NCBI GenBank assembly: GCA_023386835.1
Contig: JAEWIY010000061.1
Coordinates: 24,649 to 88,648, forward strand
Direction of reading: 5' to 3'
DNA: 64,000 nucleotides
From: Verrucomicrobiota bacterium
GTDB lineage: Bacteria > Verrucomicrobiota > Verrucomicrobiia > Opitutales > Opitutaceae
Under the pieces are notes generated by a model. It had not been told where the DNA came from. It ran no database searches and saw nothing but the letters and a program-made list of their open reading frames with translations. Below, one piece after another: positions 8,407 to 16,652 of the stretch. The stretch's first letter is position 1; every line of letters begins with the position of its first letter. The position numbers and the translations under genes were made by a program.

Positions 8407-9948
8407 ATGCCGCTTCTCCCGTTCTCCAGCCAGCTGATTGCCGACGTCGGAATTTCCCTTGGTGACGAAGGGAAAGGCCGGCTCATTCCGGAGATCGCCG
8501 AAGAACTCGCTGGCACCCCGGCCGCCGTGTCGACGGTGCTGAAGGTCAACGGCGGCGCGAACTCAGGCCACACCGCCGCCGGCGTGAAGCTCAACCTCCT
8601 CCCCTGCGGCGTCGTGGAGAAAGCCATTCCGCACCTGGTGCTGGGCAGCGGTGTCGTTGCCGATCCGCGCAAGATCTGGTGGGAAGCCACGCCGCTGGAG
8701 CACAAGGGCTACGCCGTCACGTCACGCCTGCTGATCGATGAGCGCACGCTCGTCAGCGACCTGACGCACCGGTTGCTCGACCTGGCGTGGGAAGATTACC
8801 GGGTGAACATCCTTGAGGAGGAGCCGCGCGGCTCCACCGGCCGTGGCATCACTCCGGCCTACGCCGACGAGGTGTCCCAGTGGCAGATCTGGTACTCGGA
8901 TTTCCTCGCCGGCCCGAACTACTTCGCCCGCAAGCTCGCCCAGCGCGTCGATCGCGCGTTGCGGACGATCCAGCATGTCTGCCGCGTGAGCGAGGCGACC
9001 TGGAACAGCTTTTTCGAAAAGCTCACGGTAGCCGAGCAGCGCGCGAACGAAGAAGCGATCGCGCTGAAGCTCTTCGGGGCCGAAGAGTTCGACTTCACCC
9101 GTTTTAAGGGCAGCGCGCCCTTCACGTTGAACCTCGACCTGTTGACGGAGGTTTATTGGGACGCTGGCACGCGCCTCGCCGCCAACATCGGCGAAGTGCG
9201 TGAACTCGTTCGCCGCGAAATGGCCGCCGGTCGGACCATCATCGGCGAATTCGGCCAGGCGTACTGGCTCGACAAGCGCCACGGTTTCTCGCCCAACGTT
9301 ACCGCATCGCACACCTTCACGCCGGAGTTCTTCGAAAGCGCCGGCATTCCCGTGCAGGCCATCCACACTTTCGGCGTGGCCAAGGCGTACGACACCAAGG
9401 TCGGCACGCACACCTTCATCACGCAGATGGACGACACCCATCCGTTGAGCGTGAAGTTGAAGAAACTCGAGTTCGGCACGTCCACCGGGCGCCAACGCAT
9501 GGTCGGCTGGTTCGACGCCGTGGAAAAGGGCGACGCCCTGCGTTACGGCGGCTTCCAGGACCTCATGATCAACAAGGCCGACGCGCTCAGCCACAGCGGC
9601 GACTGGAACGGCGACCTGCTCATCTGTATTGCCTACGAGGATACGGAAGGCCGGCGCTACGCGCACGTGCCGCGCAACGAGGCGGTCCGCAGGACGCTGC
9701 GGCCCGTCTACACGCGCCATCCGGGTTGGGCCGAAGACATCTCGGGCGTCCGTCACTTCGCTGATCTGCCGGTCAACGCGCAGCGCTACGTCGCCGCCAT
9801 GATGCGCTCGATCGTCGAGGTCGCCTACGAAGGCGGCACTCGTCCGCCGGCCAGCCAGTTGCCCAACCTCCGGTATCTCGGCGTTGGCCCCGCGCCTTCG
9901 CAGATCATCCGCGACGTGCCCGCGACGGCCGACCTGATCGCGCTCTGA
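8407..9948 (+). CDS. purA: Adenylosuccinate synthetase, divergent long form
   Basis: Predicted to join IMP and aspartate using GTP, the first step to AMP. The 513 residues exceed the usual ~430. Core motifs are present: the GTP loop GDEGKGR with the catalytic aspartate, SGHT with the catalytic histidine, GSTGRGITPAY, the aspartate loop TSTGRQRMVGW with both arginines, an NKAD guanine motif and a C-terminal GVGP. The normally invariant FEGAQG segment is changed to GEFGQA, although the glutamine and the downstream VTASHT are kept. An insertion of about 80 residues lies between the GRGITPAY block and that segment. The ATG at 8407 places the GTP loop near residue 20, as in the family. The guaB neighbour supports a role in IMP use. 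A related enzyme with a different nucleotide substrate cannot be excluded. Confidence 0.85.
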   Translation: MPLLPFSSQLIADVGISLGDEGKGRLIPEIAEELAGTPAAVSTVLKVNGGANSGHTAAGVKLNLLPCGVVEKAIPHLVLGSGVVADPRKIWWEATPLEHKGYAVTSRLLIDERTLVSDLTHRLLDLAWEDYRVNILEEEPRGSTGRGITPAYADEVSQWQIWYSDFLAGPNYFARKLAQRVDRALRTIQHVCRVSEATWNSFFEKLTVAEQRANEEAIALKLFGAEEFDFTRFKGSAPFTLNLDLLTEVYWDAGTRLAANIGEVRELVRREMAAGRTIIGEFGQAYWLDKRHGFSPNVTASHTFTPEFFESAGIPVQAIHTFGVAKAYDTKVGTHTFITQMDDTHPLSVKLKKLEFGTSTGRQRMVGWFDAVEKGDALRYGGFQDLMINKADALSHSGDWNGDLLICIAYEDTEGRRYAHVPRNEAVRRTLRPVYTRHPGWAEDISGVRHFADLPVNAQRYVAAMMRSIVEVAYEGGTRPPASQLPNLRYLGVGPAPSQIIRDVPATADLIAL

Positions 9949-11250
9949 TCAGAAGTCCTGCAGGCGCCCTTCGCCCGGACCACGCTCCGGCTGCAGTCGC
10001 GCCAGCACCTCGCCGACGAGATAAATCGAGCCGGTCACCACCACGGTGTTCTCCGGCCCACCGGCCGCACAGACGCCGGCGGACGGAAACAGCTCCGCCA
10101 CCGTCGAATGATAGATCGGGCCGGCGAACGTCGCCGGAACGAGCGCCGCGAGTTCCTCCTGCGTGCACGCGCGCGCCTGCTGCGGCACCACCAGATGGAG
10201 GGCGGCGGCGTGACGCGCGACGGTCTGTAGCAGAGGCGCGGCGCGCGCGGCGCCGAGCGCGCCCACAATGATGACCGGACGTCGGCCGTTCTCGCCTTCG
10301 AGAGTGCTGAGGTTTGTCTCCAACACCTGCGCGCCCTCCTGGTTGTGCGATGCGTCCAGAATGAGGGTTCGTCCCTGCAGATCGAGACGCTGCCAGCGCC
10401 CGGGCCAGCTGGCGTGGTCGAGGCCTCGACAGATCGCGGCATCATCGATGCCCCAGGCCTGGGGCAGGCAGCGCGCCACCAGAGTCGCTGTCGCAGCGTT
10501 CCAGCGCTGGTAATCGCCTTCCAAGCTGGTGTGCGGATACGCGTCCAGATCGTCGCCAAACACATCGCGCACCGAATGCAGCGGGCAACCCAGCATCAGC
10601 GCCCGCTGCCGGACCACCGCCTCCGCCTCCGCCGGCAGACGGCCGATCACGACGGGCCGGCCGGGTTTCAGGATGCCGGCTTTCTCGGACGCGATCTTCG
10701 CGTGCGTGTCCCCCAGCAGCTCACAGTGATCGAGGCCGATCGACGTGATGACGGAAACCTCCGGCTGCACGACATTGGTCGCGTCCAAGCGTCCACCGAG
10801 TCCCACCTCCACGATCGCAACATCACACGCATGGCGGGCGAACTGAAGGAACGCCATCGCCGTCATGAACTCAAAAAAACTCGGGCGCTCGTCCGGATCT
10901 TGTCGGCCCAACAACTCGGACACCGGACCCAACTCGGCCACGTACGCGACGATCTCCGCCTCGGTGAGCAGCCGCCGGTCGACTTGGACCCGTTCGCCCA
11001 ATCGGACGAGGTGCGGCGACGTGTACAAACCCACCCGTTTGCCGGCAGCGCGCAGAATCGCGTCGAGCATCGCCGCGGTTGAACCCTTGCCGTTCGTCCC
11101 GGCGAGATGAATCACCGGTTGCGCGCGTTCCGGATGTCCCAACGCAGCGGTCAGCGCGCGCATCCGATCGATGCCGAACTTCACCCCGTGCGCCTTCAGC
11201 CCGAACAGGTAGTCCTGCACCCGGGCGTACTCGAGCGTCGTTGAGGTCAT
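9949..11250 (-). CDS. folC: Folylpolyglutamate synthase / dihydrofolate synthase
   Basis: An ATP-dependent Mur-ligase-family enzyme that adds glutamate to dihydropteroate or tetrahydrofolate; 433 residues, the normal length. The P-loop is GTNGKGSTAAM (about residues 51-61). The family segments SFFEFMTAMAF, VGLGGRLDATN and DHCELLGD with SEKAGILKPG (carbamylated-lysine region) are all present, and ILDASHNQEG marks the C-terminal domain. The ATG at 11250 directly precedes the typical N-terminal YLFGLKAHGVKFGIDRM. The stop codon abuts the stop of the convergent purA-like gene with no base between them, forming TGATCA. accD lies 70 bases upstream on the same strand, an arrangement seen in many bacteria (accD-folC). 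Confidence 0.96.
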   Translation of the reverse strand: MTSTTLEYARVQDYLFGLKAHGVKFGIDRMRALTAALGHPERAQPVIHLAGTNGKGSTAAMLDAILRAAGKRVGLYTSPHLVRLGERVQVDRRLLTEAEIVAYVAELGPVSELLGRQDPDERPSFFEFMTAMAFLQFARHACDVAIVEVGLGGRLDATNVVQPEVSVITSIGLDHCELLGDTHAKIASEKAGILKPGRPVVIGRLPAEAEAVVRQRALMLGCPLHSVRDVFGDDLDAYPHTSLEGDYQRWNAATATLVARCLPQAWGIDDAAICRGLDHASWPGRWQRLDLQGRTLILDASHNQEGAQVLETNLSTLEGENGRRPVIIVGALGAARAAPLLQTVARHAAALHLVVPQQARACTQEELAALVPATFAGPIYHSTVAELFPSAGVCAAGGPENTVVVTGSIYLVGEVLARLQPERGPGEGRLQDF

Positions 11251-11320
11251 GCGACAGAGGACACCGTTCAGCGGGGTCGAATCCCACTCCCGCCTTGGGT
11301 TGCGCGCGATGGATCGGTGC

Positions 11321-12211
11321 TCAAGCGGCCGACGTCGCCGTGGCTGCCGCTGCCTTTACTTCCGGCAGTCGCTTGGCGAACAGCGCCAGCAGCAGATCGC
11401 GCAGCCGCTCACGCATCTCGAGACGGCTGACAATCTGGTCGATGAGGCCCTTTTGCAGGAGAAACTCAGCCGTTTGGAAACCAGGGGGCAGCGTTTGTTT
11501 GGTCGTCTCCTTGATCACGCGGGCCCCGGCAAATCCAATCACGGCGCCGGGCTCGGCCAGGTTGACGTCGCCCAGAACCGCAAAGCTGGCCGTAACGCCA
11601 CCCATTGTCGGGTGCGTCAGGATCGAAATGTACGGCAAGCCGGCGTCGGCCAGTCGGCCGAGCGCCGCGCTCGTCTTCGCCATCTGCATGAGCGAGAAAA
11701 TGCCCTCTTGCATCCGGGCGCCGCCCGACGCGCTGAAAATGAGGCATGGGATCTTCTCGTCGATCGCCTGCTCAATCGTGCGGGTGATCTTCTCGCCCGC
11801 GGCCGATCCCATCGCGCCACCGCAAAACCGGAAATCCATCACTGCCACGGCCACCGGGATTCCGTAGATGCGACCGGTGCCGCTGATGACGGCCTCCGGC
11901 AGTCCGCTCTCCCGTTCGTACTTTTTGATTCGTTCGGGATAAGGCTGCGAATCCACGAACTGGAGTGGATCCGCCGAGCGCACGTCCGTGTTGCTCTCCA
12001 CGAAGCTCCGTGGATCCAGCAAGGCATTGAGTCGTTCCCGCGCCCCGATCGGAAAATGGTAGCCGCTCTTCGGCACCACCATCTGGTTCGCCTCCAACTC
12101 CTTGTTGAAGACGATTTCCCCGGAGATCGGGCACTTCGTCCAAAGGCCCTTGGGGATGTCCTTCTTTTTGACGACAACGGTCGAGTACTTCGGCTTGCTG
12201 AAAAGCGACAT
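11321..12211 (-). CDS. accD: Acetyl-CoA carboxylase carboxyltransferase beta subunit, degenerate zinc ribbon
   Basis: The carboxyltransferase beta chain, which with AccA moves the carboxyl group from biotin to acetyl-CoA in the first step of fatty acid synthesis. The 296 residues match the family, and the crotonase-like core is intact: FCGGAMGSAAGEK, SASGGARMQEG, LTHPTMGGVTASFA and GFAGARVIKET. What is unusual is the N-terminal zinc ribbon. The family pattern C-x2-C...C-x2-C reads here as CPIS (first cysteine kept, second replaced by serine) and VVPKS (both replaced). The codons are unambiguous (TGC CCG ATC TCC; GTG GTG CCG AAG AGC). The ribbon normally helps bind RNA or substrate, so it may be metal-free here. 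The gene precedes folC on the same strand. Confidence 0.95.
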   Translation of the reverse strand: MSLFSKPKYSTVVVKKKDIPKGLWTKCPISGEIVFNKELEANQMVVPKSGYHFPIGARERLNALLDPRSFVESNTDVRSADPLQFVDSQPYPERIKKYERESGLPEAVISGTGRIYGIPVAVAVMDFRFCGGAMGSAAGEKITRTIEQAIDEKIPCLIFSASGGARMQEGIFSLMQMAKTSAALGRLADAGLPYISILTHPTMGGVTASFAVLGDVNLAEPGAVIGFAGARVIKETTKQTLPPGFQTAEFLLQKGLIDQIVSRLEMRERLRDLLLALFAKRLPEVKAAAATATSAA

Positions 12212-12230
12212 GGCGGGCGACGTGCGGTGG

Positions 12231-12962
12231 TTAACCGTGTCCGAACGTGAGGACGTCGAGGTTCAGGCAACCCGCACGACGAAGCGTGCGCGCGCAGGCG
12301 TTAAGCGTGGAACCCGTGGTGAAGACGTCATCAACCAGAATGTAGCGATGTCCCGGCGTTATGCCCGCCCGGGGGTGCGGTGCAAAGGCATTTTTCATCC
12401 GCTCCCGGCGCGCCTTCCGATCGAAAGACGTTTGCGTCTGCGTATCCTCCACCCGCCGCAGCAGGTGTGCGATCTCCACCGCACCGCCGGCCGCTCGCGC
12501 AAAGCATTGCGCCAGCAACACGCTCTGGTTGTACCCGCGCTCCCTTTCCTTGCGTGGGTGCAGCGGCACCGGCACGAGCGTGGCTCCACGAACAAAGGCT
12601 TCAAATCCGATCGTTTCGCGCGCGAGCCGCTCCATGTCGGTGAGGACATACCGCGCCTGATGATACTTCAATGCGATCACGAGATCACGAGCCGGCCCTT
12701 TCAACAGGGTGAGTGTACGCGCCTCGCGGTACGCTGGTTGCAGTCCTTCACAGTGCGGACATAGCCGCTCACCTTCCACCGCGCCAAAAAACGGATGCCC
12801 GCAGGTCGAGCAACAGGGCGCGCCCACGCGGACGATCATCGGGTCACAACGGCGACAGACGTGAGCAAACCGGCTGTCCTCGCACAGTCCATGGCAGTGC
12901 ACACACACCGGCGGAAACACCAGGTCGCGCAGGGTGGCCAGGCTGGGCGCCAGCCACGTCAT
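12231..12962 (-). CDS. comF: ComF-family phosphoribosyltransferase-like protein
   Basis: A 243-residue double-zinc-finger plus phosphoribosyltransferase-fold protein. ComFC-type proteins are cytosolic and help DNA uptake in naturally competent bacteria, but homologues are widespread without competence. The N-terminus has paired cysteines (CVHCH, CRRCD, CSTCG, CPHC) at about residues 20-80. The PRPP loop YILVDDVFTTGSTL is near residues 205-218, and the VPVPLHPRKERERGYNQS segment is characteristic. The ATG at 12962 overlaps the truA stop by four bases (ATGA), so translation is probably coupled to truA. No other competence genes are in the window. Confidence 0.92.
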   Translation of the reverse strand: MTWLAPSLATLRDLVFPPVCVHCHGLCEDSRFAHVCRRCDPMIVRVGAPCCSTCGHPFFGAVEGERLCPHCEGLQPAYREARTLTLLKGPARDLVIALKYHQARYVLTDMERLARETIGFEAFVRGATLVPVPLHPRKERERGYNQSVLLAQCFARAAGGAVEIAHLLRRVEDTQTQTSFDRKARRERMKNAFAPHPRAGITPGHRYILVDDVFTTGSTLNACARTLRRAGCLNLDVLTFGHG

Positions 12963-13717
12963 CCGTAGAACACCTTTTCCAAAAACAGGCCCTGCGGCGG
13001 CGCCGTCTGCACCTCCGCGGTCCGACGACGCTCCTGGAGCAGTTCATCGATCCGGCTGAGCGGGAGCTTCCCCTCGCCTACCGACACCAGGGCACCTGCC
13101 AAGCTGCGCACCATCTTGTACAGAAAACCGTCGGCCTCGAAGATCAGCTGCACGCGCCGACCGGAGCGACGGATCTCCGCGCGGTGCAACGTGCGGACCG
13201 GGTCCTCCTGCTCGTTGCCGTTGAACGCCGCGAACGCGCTAAAGTCGTGCTGCCCCTGCAGTCGCTCACAGGCCCGCGCCATTTCGTCGAGCTGTAGGGG
13301 CTGCGGGCGCTCAACCGCCCAGGTGTAAGGGCGCTCAAACGGCTCCGGGTCGCCCAAGTAGAGGTGATAGATGTACCGTTTGCCCGTGGCCGAGAACCGC
13401 GCGTGAAAGTCGGCTGCAGCGGGGCGCACTGTTTTGATCTGCAAGGCCAGCGGCAATCCGACCCGCAATGCCGCGCGCAGCCGCTCCGGGCCATGGCGCC
13501 ACGCCGCATCAAAATGAAACACCTGGCCTCGCGCATGCACACCCGCATCCGTGCGACCGCTCGCATGGATGCGGCAGGGCTGCCCAAGGATCTGCTGCAG
13601 CCGCGCCTCGATCACATCCTGAATACCGGTGCCCCCCGGCTGGCTCTGCCAGCCCGCGAAGGTTGTGCCGTCGTAGGCACAGAGGCATTTCCAACGCTTC
13701 AGTGCAGGTTCAGGCAT
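12959..13717 (-). CDS. truA: tRNA pseudouridine(38-40) synthase
   Basis: Converts uridines 38-40 in the anticodon arm of many tRNAs to pseudouridine. 252 residues, the usual TruA length. The catalytic aspartate is in GRTDAGVHA (about residue 57). Other family segments are YDGTTFAGWQ near the N-terminus, FHARFSATGKRYIY, HDFSAFAA and ADGFLYKMVRSLAG. The ATG at 13717 is the only start that gives a complete N-terminal strand. It overlaps comF by four bases. About 137 bases without a recognisable gene lie upstream, before ruvX. Confidence 0.96.
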   Translation of the reverse strand: MPEPALKRWKCLCAYDGTTFAGWQSQPGGTGIQDVIEARLQQILGQPCRIHASGRTDAGVHARGQVFHFDAAWRHGPERLRAALRVGLPLALQIKTVRPAAADFHARFSATGKRYIYHLYLGDPEPFERPYTWAVERPQPLQLDEMARACERLQGQHDFSAFAAFNGNEQEDPVRTLHRAEIRRSGRRVQLIFEADGFLYKMVRSLAGALVSVGEGKLPLSRIDELLQERRRTAEVQTAPPQGLFLEKVFYG

Positions 13718-13854
13718 GGCAGTGGCAAAACGACAGGAAAGGAGCGGCTCCGAAAGCGTCTCCGTACCTCATAACGAGCGAAGCCTCGCGCTTTCTGCGC
13801 AATTCTTCTCTGCCTCCGTGGAACAACGCGCGACGCATCCAAGGTAACGAGCGT

Positions 13855-14316
13855 TTACTCGAATTCCGGCAGAGTCGGTGGGAAACGTTGATTCAAGAAA
13901 TCCTGCAGGATGAGCGCTGCGGCCCGGGAATCGATGACTCCGCTCTGGCGCACCGCCCGGCGTTCGGTGGCGGTGAAACCCGATTCCGCTTCATGCGAAG
14001 TCAGCCGCTCGTCGACCAGATGCACCGGCAGGTTGAACTCCCGGCGCAGCCGCTCTGCGAGTGCTTCGGCTTCCCGCGCCTTGGGGCCAACCGAATCATC
14101 CATGTTCAATGGATAACCAAGGACCAAGTCGGTGATGCGTCGTTGCTGGATGATCGCGGTCAGCGCGGCCCAACGTTGTTGCGGGGTGGCTTGCGTGAGA
14201 GCCGGCAGTGGCGTGGCCAGCCCCAGCTCATCTCCGTACGCGAGACCGATCCGGCGTGTTCCCGGATCGATCCCAAGCGCCCGCAGGCGAACCGGAGCTG
14301 AGCCGCCCGCGTCCAT
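13855..14316 (-). CDS. ruvX: Putative pre-16S rRNA nuclease / Holliday junction resolvase-like protein
   Basis: A YqgF/RuvX-family RNase H-fold nuclease of 153 residues; in E. coli it matures the 16S rRNA 5' end. The acidic active-site positions are visible: LGIDPGTRRIGLAYGD near the N-terminus, LVLGYPLNMDDS, the glutamate in LVDERLTS and the C-terminal aspartate in DSRAAALILQDFL. The ATG at 14316 is preferred over a TTG one codon upstream. The gene follows manC by 9-10 bases on the same strand and is probably co-transcribed, although there is no functional link. Confidence 0.93.
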   Translation of the reverse strand: MDAGGSAPVRLRALGIDPGTRRIGLAYGDELGLATPLPALTQATPQQRWAALTAIIQQRRITDLVLGYPLNMDDSVGPKAREAEALAERLRREFNLPVHLVDERLTSHEAESGFTATERRAVRQSGVIDSRAAALILQDFLNQRFPPTLPEFE

Positions 14317-14325
14317 CAACGCACG

Positions 14326-15414
14326 TCAGAGGAAACGCTTCGCGTCCTTCTCCTGTTCCACGCGCTTGAGCAGCGCCTTGATCTCCTGCGCCCGCTCCTT
14401 CGGGCAGACGAGCGTCGCCTCCGGCGTGTGCACGACAATCAGGTTGTCGGCGCCCACCACCGTGACGAGGTGTCCACCCTCGGAGAAAACGATGTTGTTG
14501 CGGCCCTGCTCGACCAGCGCACGCCCCCGGGTGACGTTGCCCAGCGTATCCGGTTGATAATGACGCGCGACCGCCGGCCACGCCCCCACGTCGTCCCAGT
14601 CGAACGAGGCCGGCAGCACCACCACGTTCTCCGATTTTTCGAGCAGCGCGTAATCGACCGAGATCTTCTGGAGTTTCGGATACACCCGCCGCAGCACCGG
14701 GGCGAGCGGGCGGCCGGCCGCGAGTGCCGCCCGGACCGGCTTCAGGCCCGCGTCCAGCTCCGGCGCGTACCGCGCGAGCGCCTGCTCCACCACCGGCACG
14801 CTCCACACGAACATGCCGGCGTTCCAATAGTATTCACCGGACGCAAGGTACTTCTGCGCCACCTTGAGCTCCGGTTTCTCCACGAAACGACGCACGCGGT
14901 GAAACGCCTTGCGAGCGACCCGGCGCCACGGCTCCGCGCGTTGCACATAACCAAAGCCGGTGGCCGGTTCCGTCGGCTTGACTCCGATCGTAACCATCAC
15001 CGGCTCAGCCGCCGCCGCTTGGAGCGCCGCCGCCAGATCGGCGCGGTACTTGTCGGTCGCATGAATCACATGATCGGCGGGCAGGACCGCGAAAACGCCT
15101 TCCGGATCGCGCGCTCCGACCAACGCCGCGGCCAGTCCAACCGCGGGCGCGGTGTCCCGCCCCACCGGCTCGGCCACGATGTTCTCAGCCGGAACACCGC
15201 GGCACGCCTGCCGCACCCCGGCTTCCTGCACCTGGCTCGTGATCACGAAGATGTTGCGCGCCGGCACGAGCGGCTTCACCCGATCGAGCGTCTGCGTCAG
15301 CAGCGGCTTGTCGCCCACCACCGGGAGCAGGTGCTTGGGGCGGGCGGCGCGGCTTTGCGGCCAGAACCGCTCACCGCGGCCTCCGGCAATGATGACAAGA
15401 AACGGTTGGCCCAT
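14326..15414 (-). CDS. manC: Mannose-1-phosphate guanylyltransferase
   Basis: Makes GDP-mannose from mannose 1-phosphate and GTP for cell-surface polysaccharides. The 362-residue length fits the short form, which lacks the C-terminal isomerase domain. The signature begins near residue 8 (AGGRGERFWP) with PKHLLPVVG after it. Other conserved elements are LPADHVI, FGYVQR, FVEKPELK and WNAGMFVW. The ATG at 15414 (MGQPFLVIIAGG) puts the nucleotide-binding loop at its normal distance from the N-terminus. The gene is divergent from the MoeZ-type gene with about 77 bases between the starts. Confidence 0.95.
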   Translation of the reverse strand: MGQPFLVIIAGGRGERFWPQSRAARPKHLLPVVGDKPLLTQTLDRVKPLVPARNIFVITSQVQEAGVRQACRGVPAENIVAEPVGRDTAPAVGLAAALVGARDPEGVFAVLPADHVIHATDKYRADLAAALQAAAAEPVMVTIGVKPTEPATGFGYVQRAEPWRRVARKAFHRVRRFVEKPELKVAQKYLASGEYYWNAGMFVWSVPVVEQALARYAPELDAGLKPVRAALAAGRPLAPVLRRVYPKLQKISVDYALLEKSENVVVLPASFDWDDVGAWPAVARHYQPDTLGNVTRGRALVEQGRNNIVFSEGGHLVTVVGADNLIVVHTPEATLVCPKERAQEIKALLKRVEQEKDAKRFL

Positions 15415-15491
15415 GACCGCCGATCCAACCCACCCGGACGGGGCCTGCAATTATCATTTGCGACGCCGGGTCCTTCCGTTCTCGTACGCGC

Positions 15492-16652
15492 ATGGGTTCA
15501 CTCACGCCGGCGGAGCTGGCGCGCTACAGTCGCCACGTCATCCTGCCCGAACTCGGCCGCGAGGGACAGGAACGGCTGCGCGCGGGCCGAGTGCTCATGA
15601 TCGGCGCGGGCGGCCTCGGCAGCCCCGCCGCCCTCTATCTGGCCGCCGCTGGCGTCGGCACGCTGGGCATCGTGGACTTCGATGAAGTCGAACAGCACAA
15701 CCTGCAGCGACAAATCCTGCACGACGAGGCTTCGATCGGCCGCAAGAAGGTCGATTCGGCCCTCGAGCGGTTGGCCCGCCTCAACCCGCATGTGCACCTG
15801 CGCGCCCACCGCGAGCCGGTCACCACCGAGAACGCAATCGAGCTGTTTCAGCAGTACGACGTCATCGTCGATGGCACCGACAACTTCGGGGTGCGCTACC
15901 TCAACAATGACGCCGCCGTGCTGGCGCGCCGGCCCCTCGTCTACGGCAGCGTATTCAAGTTTTCCGGACAGGTGGCGGTCTGGGCGCCCCACCTGGGCTG
16001 TGCCTGCCATCGGTGCCTTTTCCCCGAGCCGCCCCCGCCGGGCAGCGTGCCGGGTTGTGGCGAAGCCGGCGTGATGGGCGCCTTGTGCGGCGTCATCGGC
16101 AGCCTGCAGGCGCTGGAGGCGCTCAAGCTCCTGGCCGGTTTTGGCGAGCCGCTGCTCGGCCGGCTGCTCACCTATGACGCGCTGTCGTCTTCCCTCACGA
16201 CGCTCCGGGTCCCGCGTGATCCCGGCTGCCCGGTTTGCGGCGAACACGCACGAACGACGTTGCTCGACGCGGCCGACTACCAGCGCATGTGCGAAGCAGT
16301 TTCCCTCTCCATGGATTCGACCACCGAACACCCGCTTGAGATCAGTGTAACAGAGGCCCAGCTGCTCTTGGAACGTGAGCCCGGCCGGGTCCGGCTGATC
16401 GACGTTCGCGAACCGTTTGAACGGGAAATCTGCCAGATTGCTGGCGCCGACGCGGTCCCGATGGGCCAGATCCCGGCAAAGCTCGACAGCCTGCCGCGTG
16501 ACCAGCACCTCCTCGTCTTGTGCCACCACGGTGGTCGCAGCCGCCGGGTCACGGAATACCTGCGCGCGCAGGGTTTCACAGCCGTGAGCAACGTGGCCGG
16601 CGGGATCGATGCTTGGGCGGTCGAAATCGATCCGACCCTGCGCCGCTACTGA
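15492..16652 (+). CDS. moeZ: Adenylyltransferase/sulfurtransferase (MoeB/ThiF plus rhodanese, MoeZ-type)
   Basis: An E1-like enzyme that adenylates the C-terminal glycine of a ThiS/MoaD-type sulfur carrier, with a rhodanese domain that can hand over sulfur. The 386-residue protein has the ATP loop GAGGLGSPAALYLAAAG (about residues 38-54) and the conserved arginine after DEVEQHNLQRQ. Zinc cysteines are at CHRC and CPVC. The C-terminal rhodanese domain (about residues 285-386) keeps the active-site cysteine in LVLCHHGGRSRRV. No moaD, thiS or cysteine-synthesis gene is close by, so the partner (molybdopterin, thiamine or tRNA thiolation) is unknown. The stop codon abuts that of the convergent aminotransferase, again forming TGATCA. 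Confidence 0.94.
   Translation: MGSLTPAELARYSRHVILPELGREGQERLRAGRVLMIGAGGLGSPAALYLAAAGVGTLGIVDFDEVEQHNLQRQILHDEASIGRKKVDSALERLARLNPHVHLRAHREPVTTENAIELFQQYDVIVDGTDNFGVRYLNNDAAVLARRPLVYGSVFKFSGQVAVWAPHLGCACHRCLFPEPPPPGSVPGCGEAGVMGALCGVIGSLQALEALKLLAGFGEPLLGRLLTYDALSSSLTTLRVPRDPGCPVCGEHARTTLLDAADYQRMCEAVSLSMDSTTEHPLEISVTEAQLLLEREPGRVRLIDVREPFEREICQIAGADAVPMGQIPAKLDSLPRDQHLLVLCHHGGRSRRVTEYLRAQGFTAVSNVAGGIDAWAVEIDPTLRRY

Noticed and set aside
8722..9756. 344-residue minus-strand frame over the purA-like gene
   Set aside because: Antisense shadow; no family features and no start signal.
11265..11300. T-loop-like sequence GGGTCGAATCCCAC followed by CCCGCC, suggestive of a tRNA 3' end
   Set aside because: No matching acceptor 5' arm or anticodon arm is found upstream; the folC coding sequence occupies that place.
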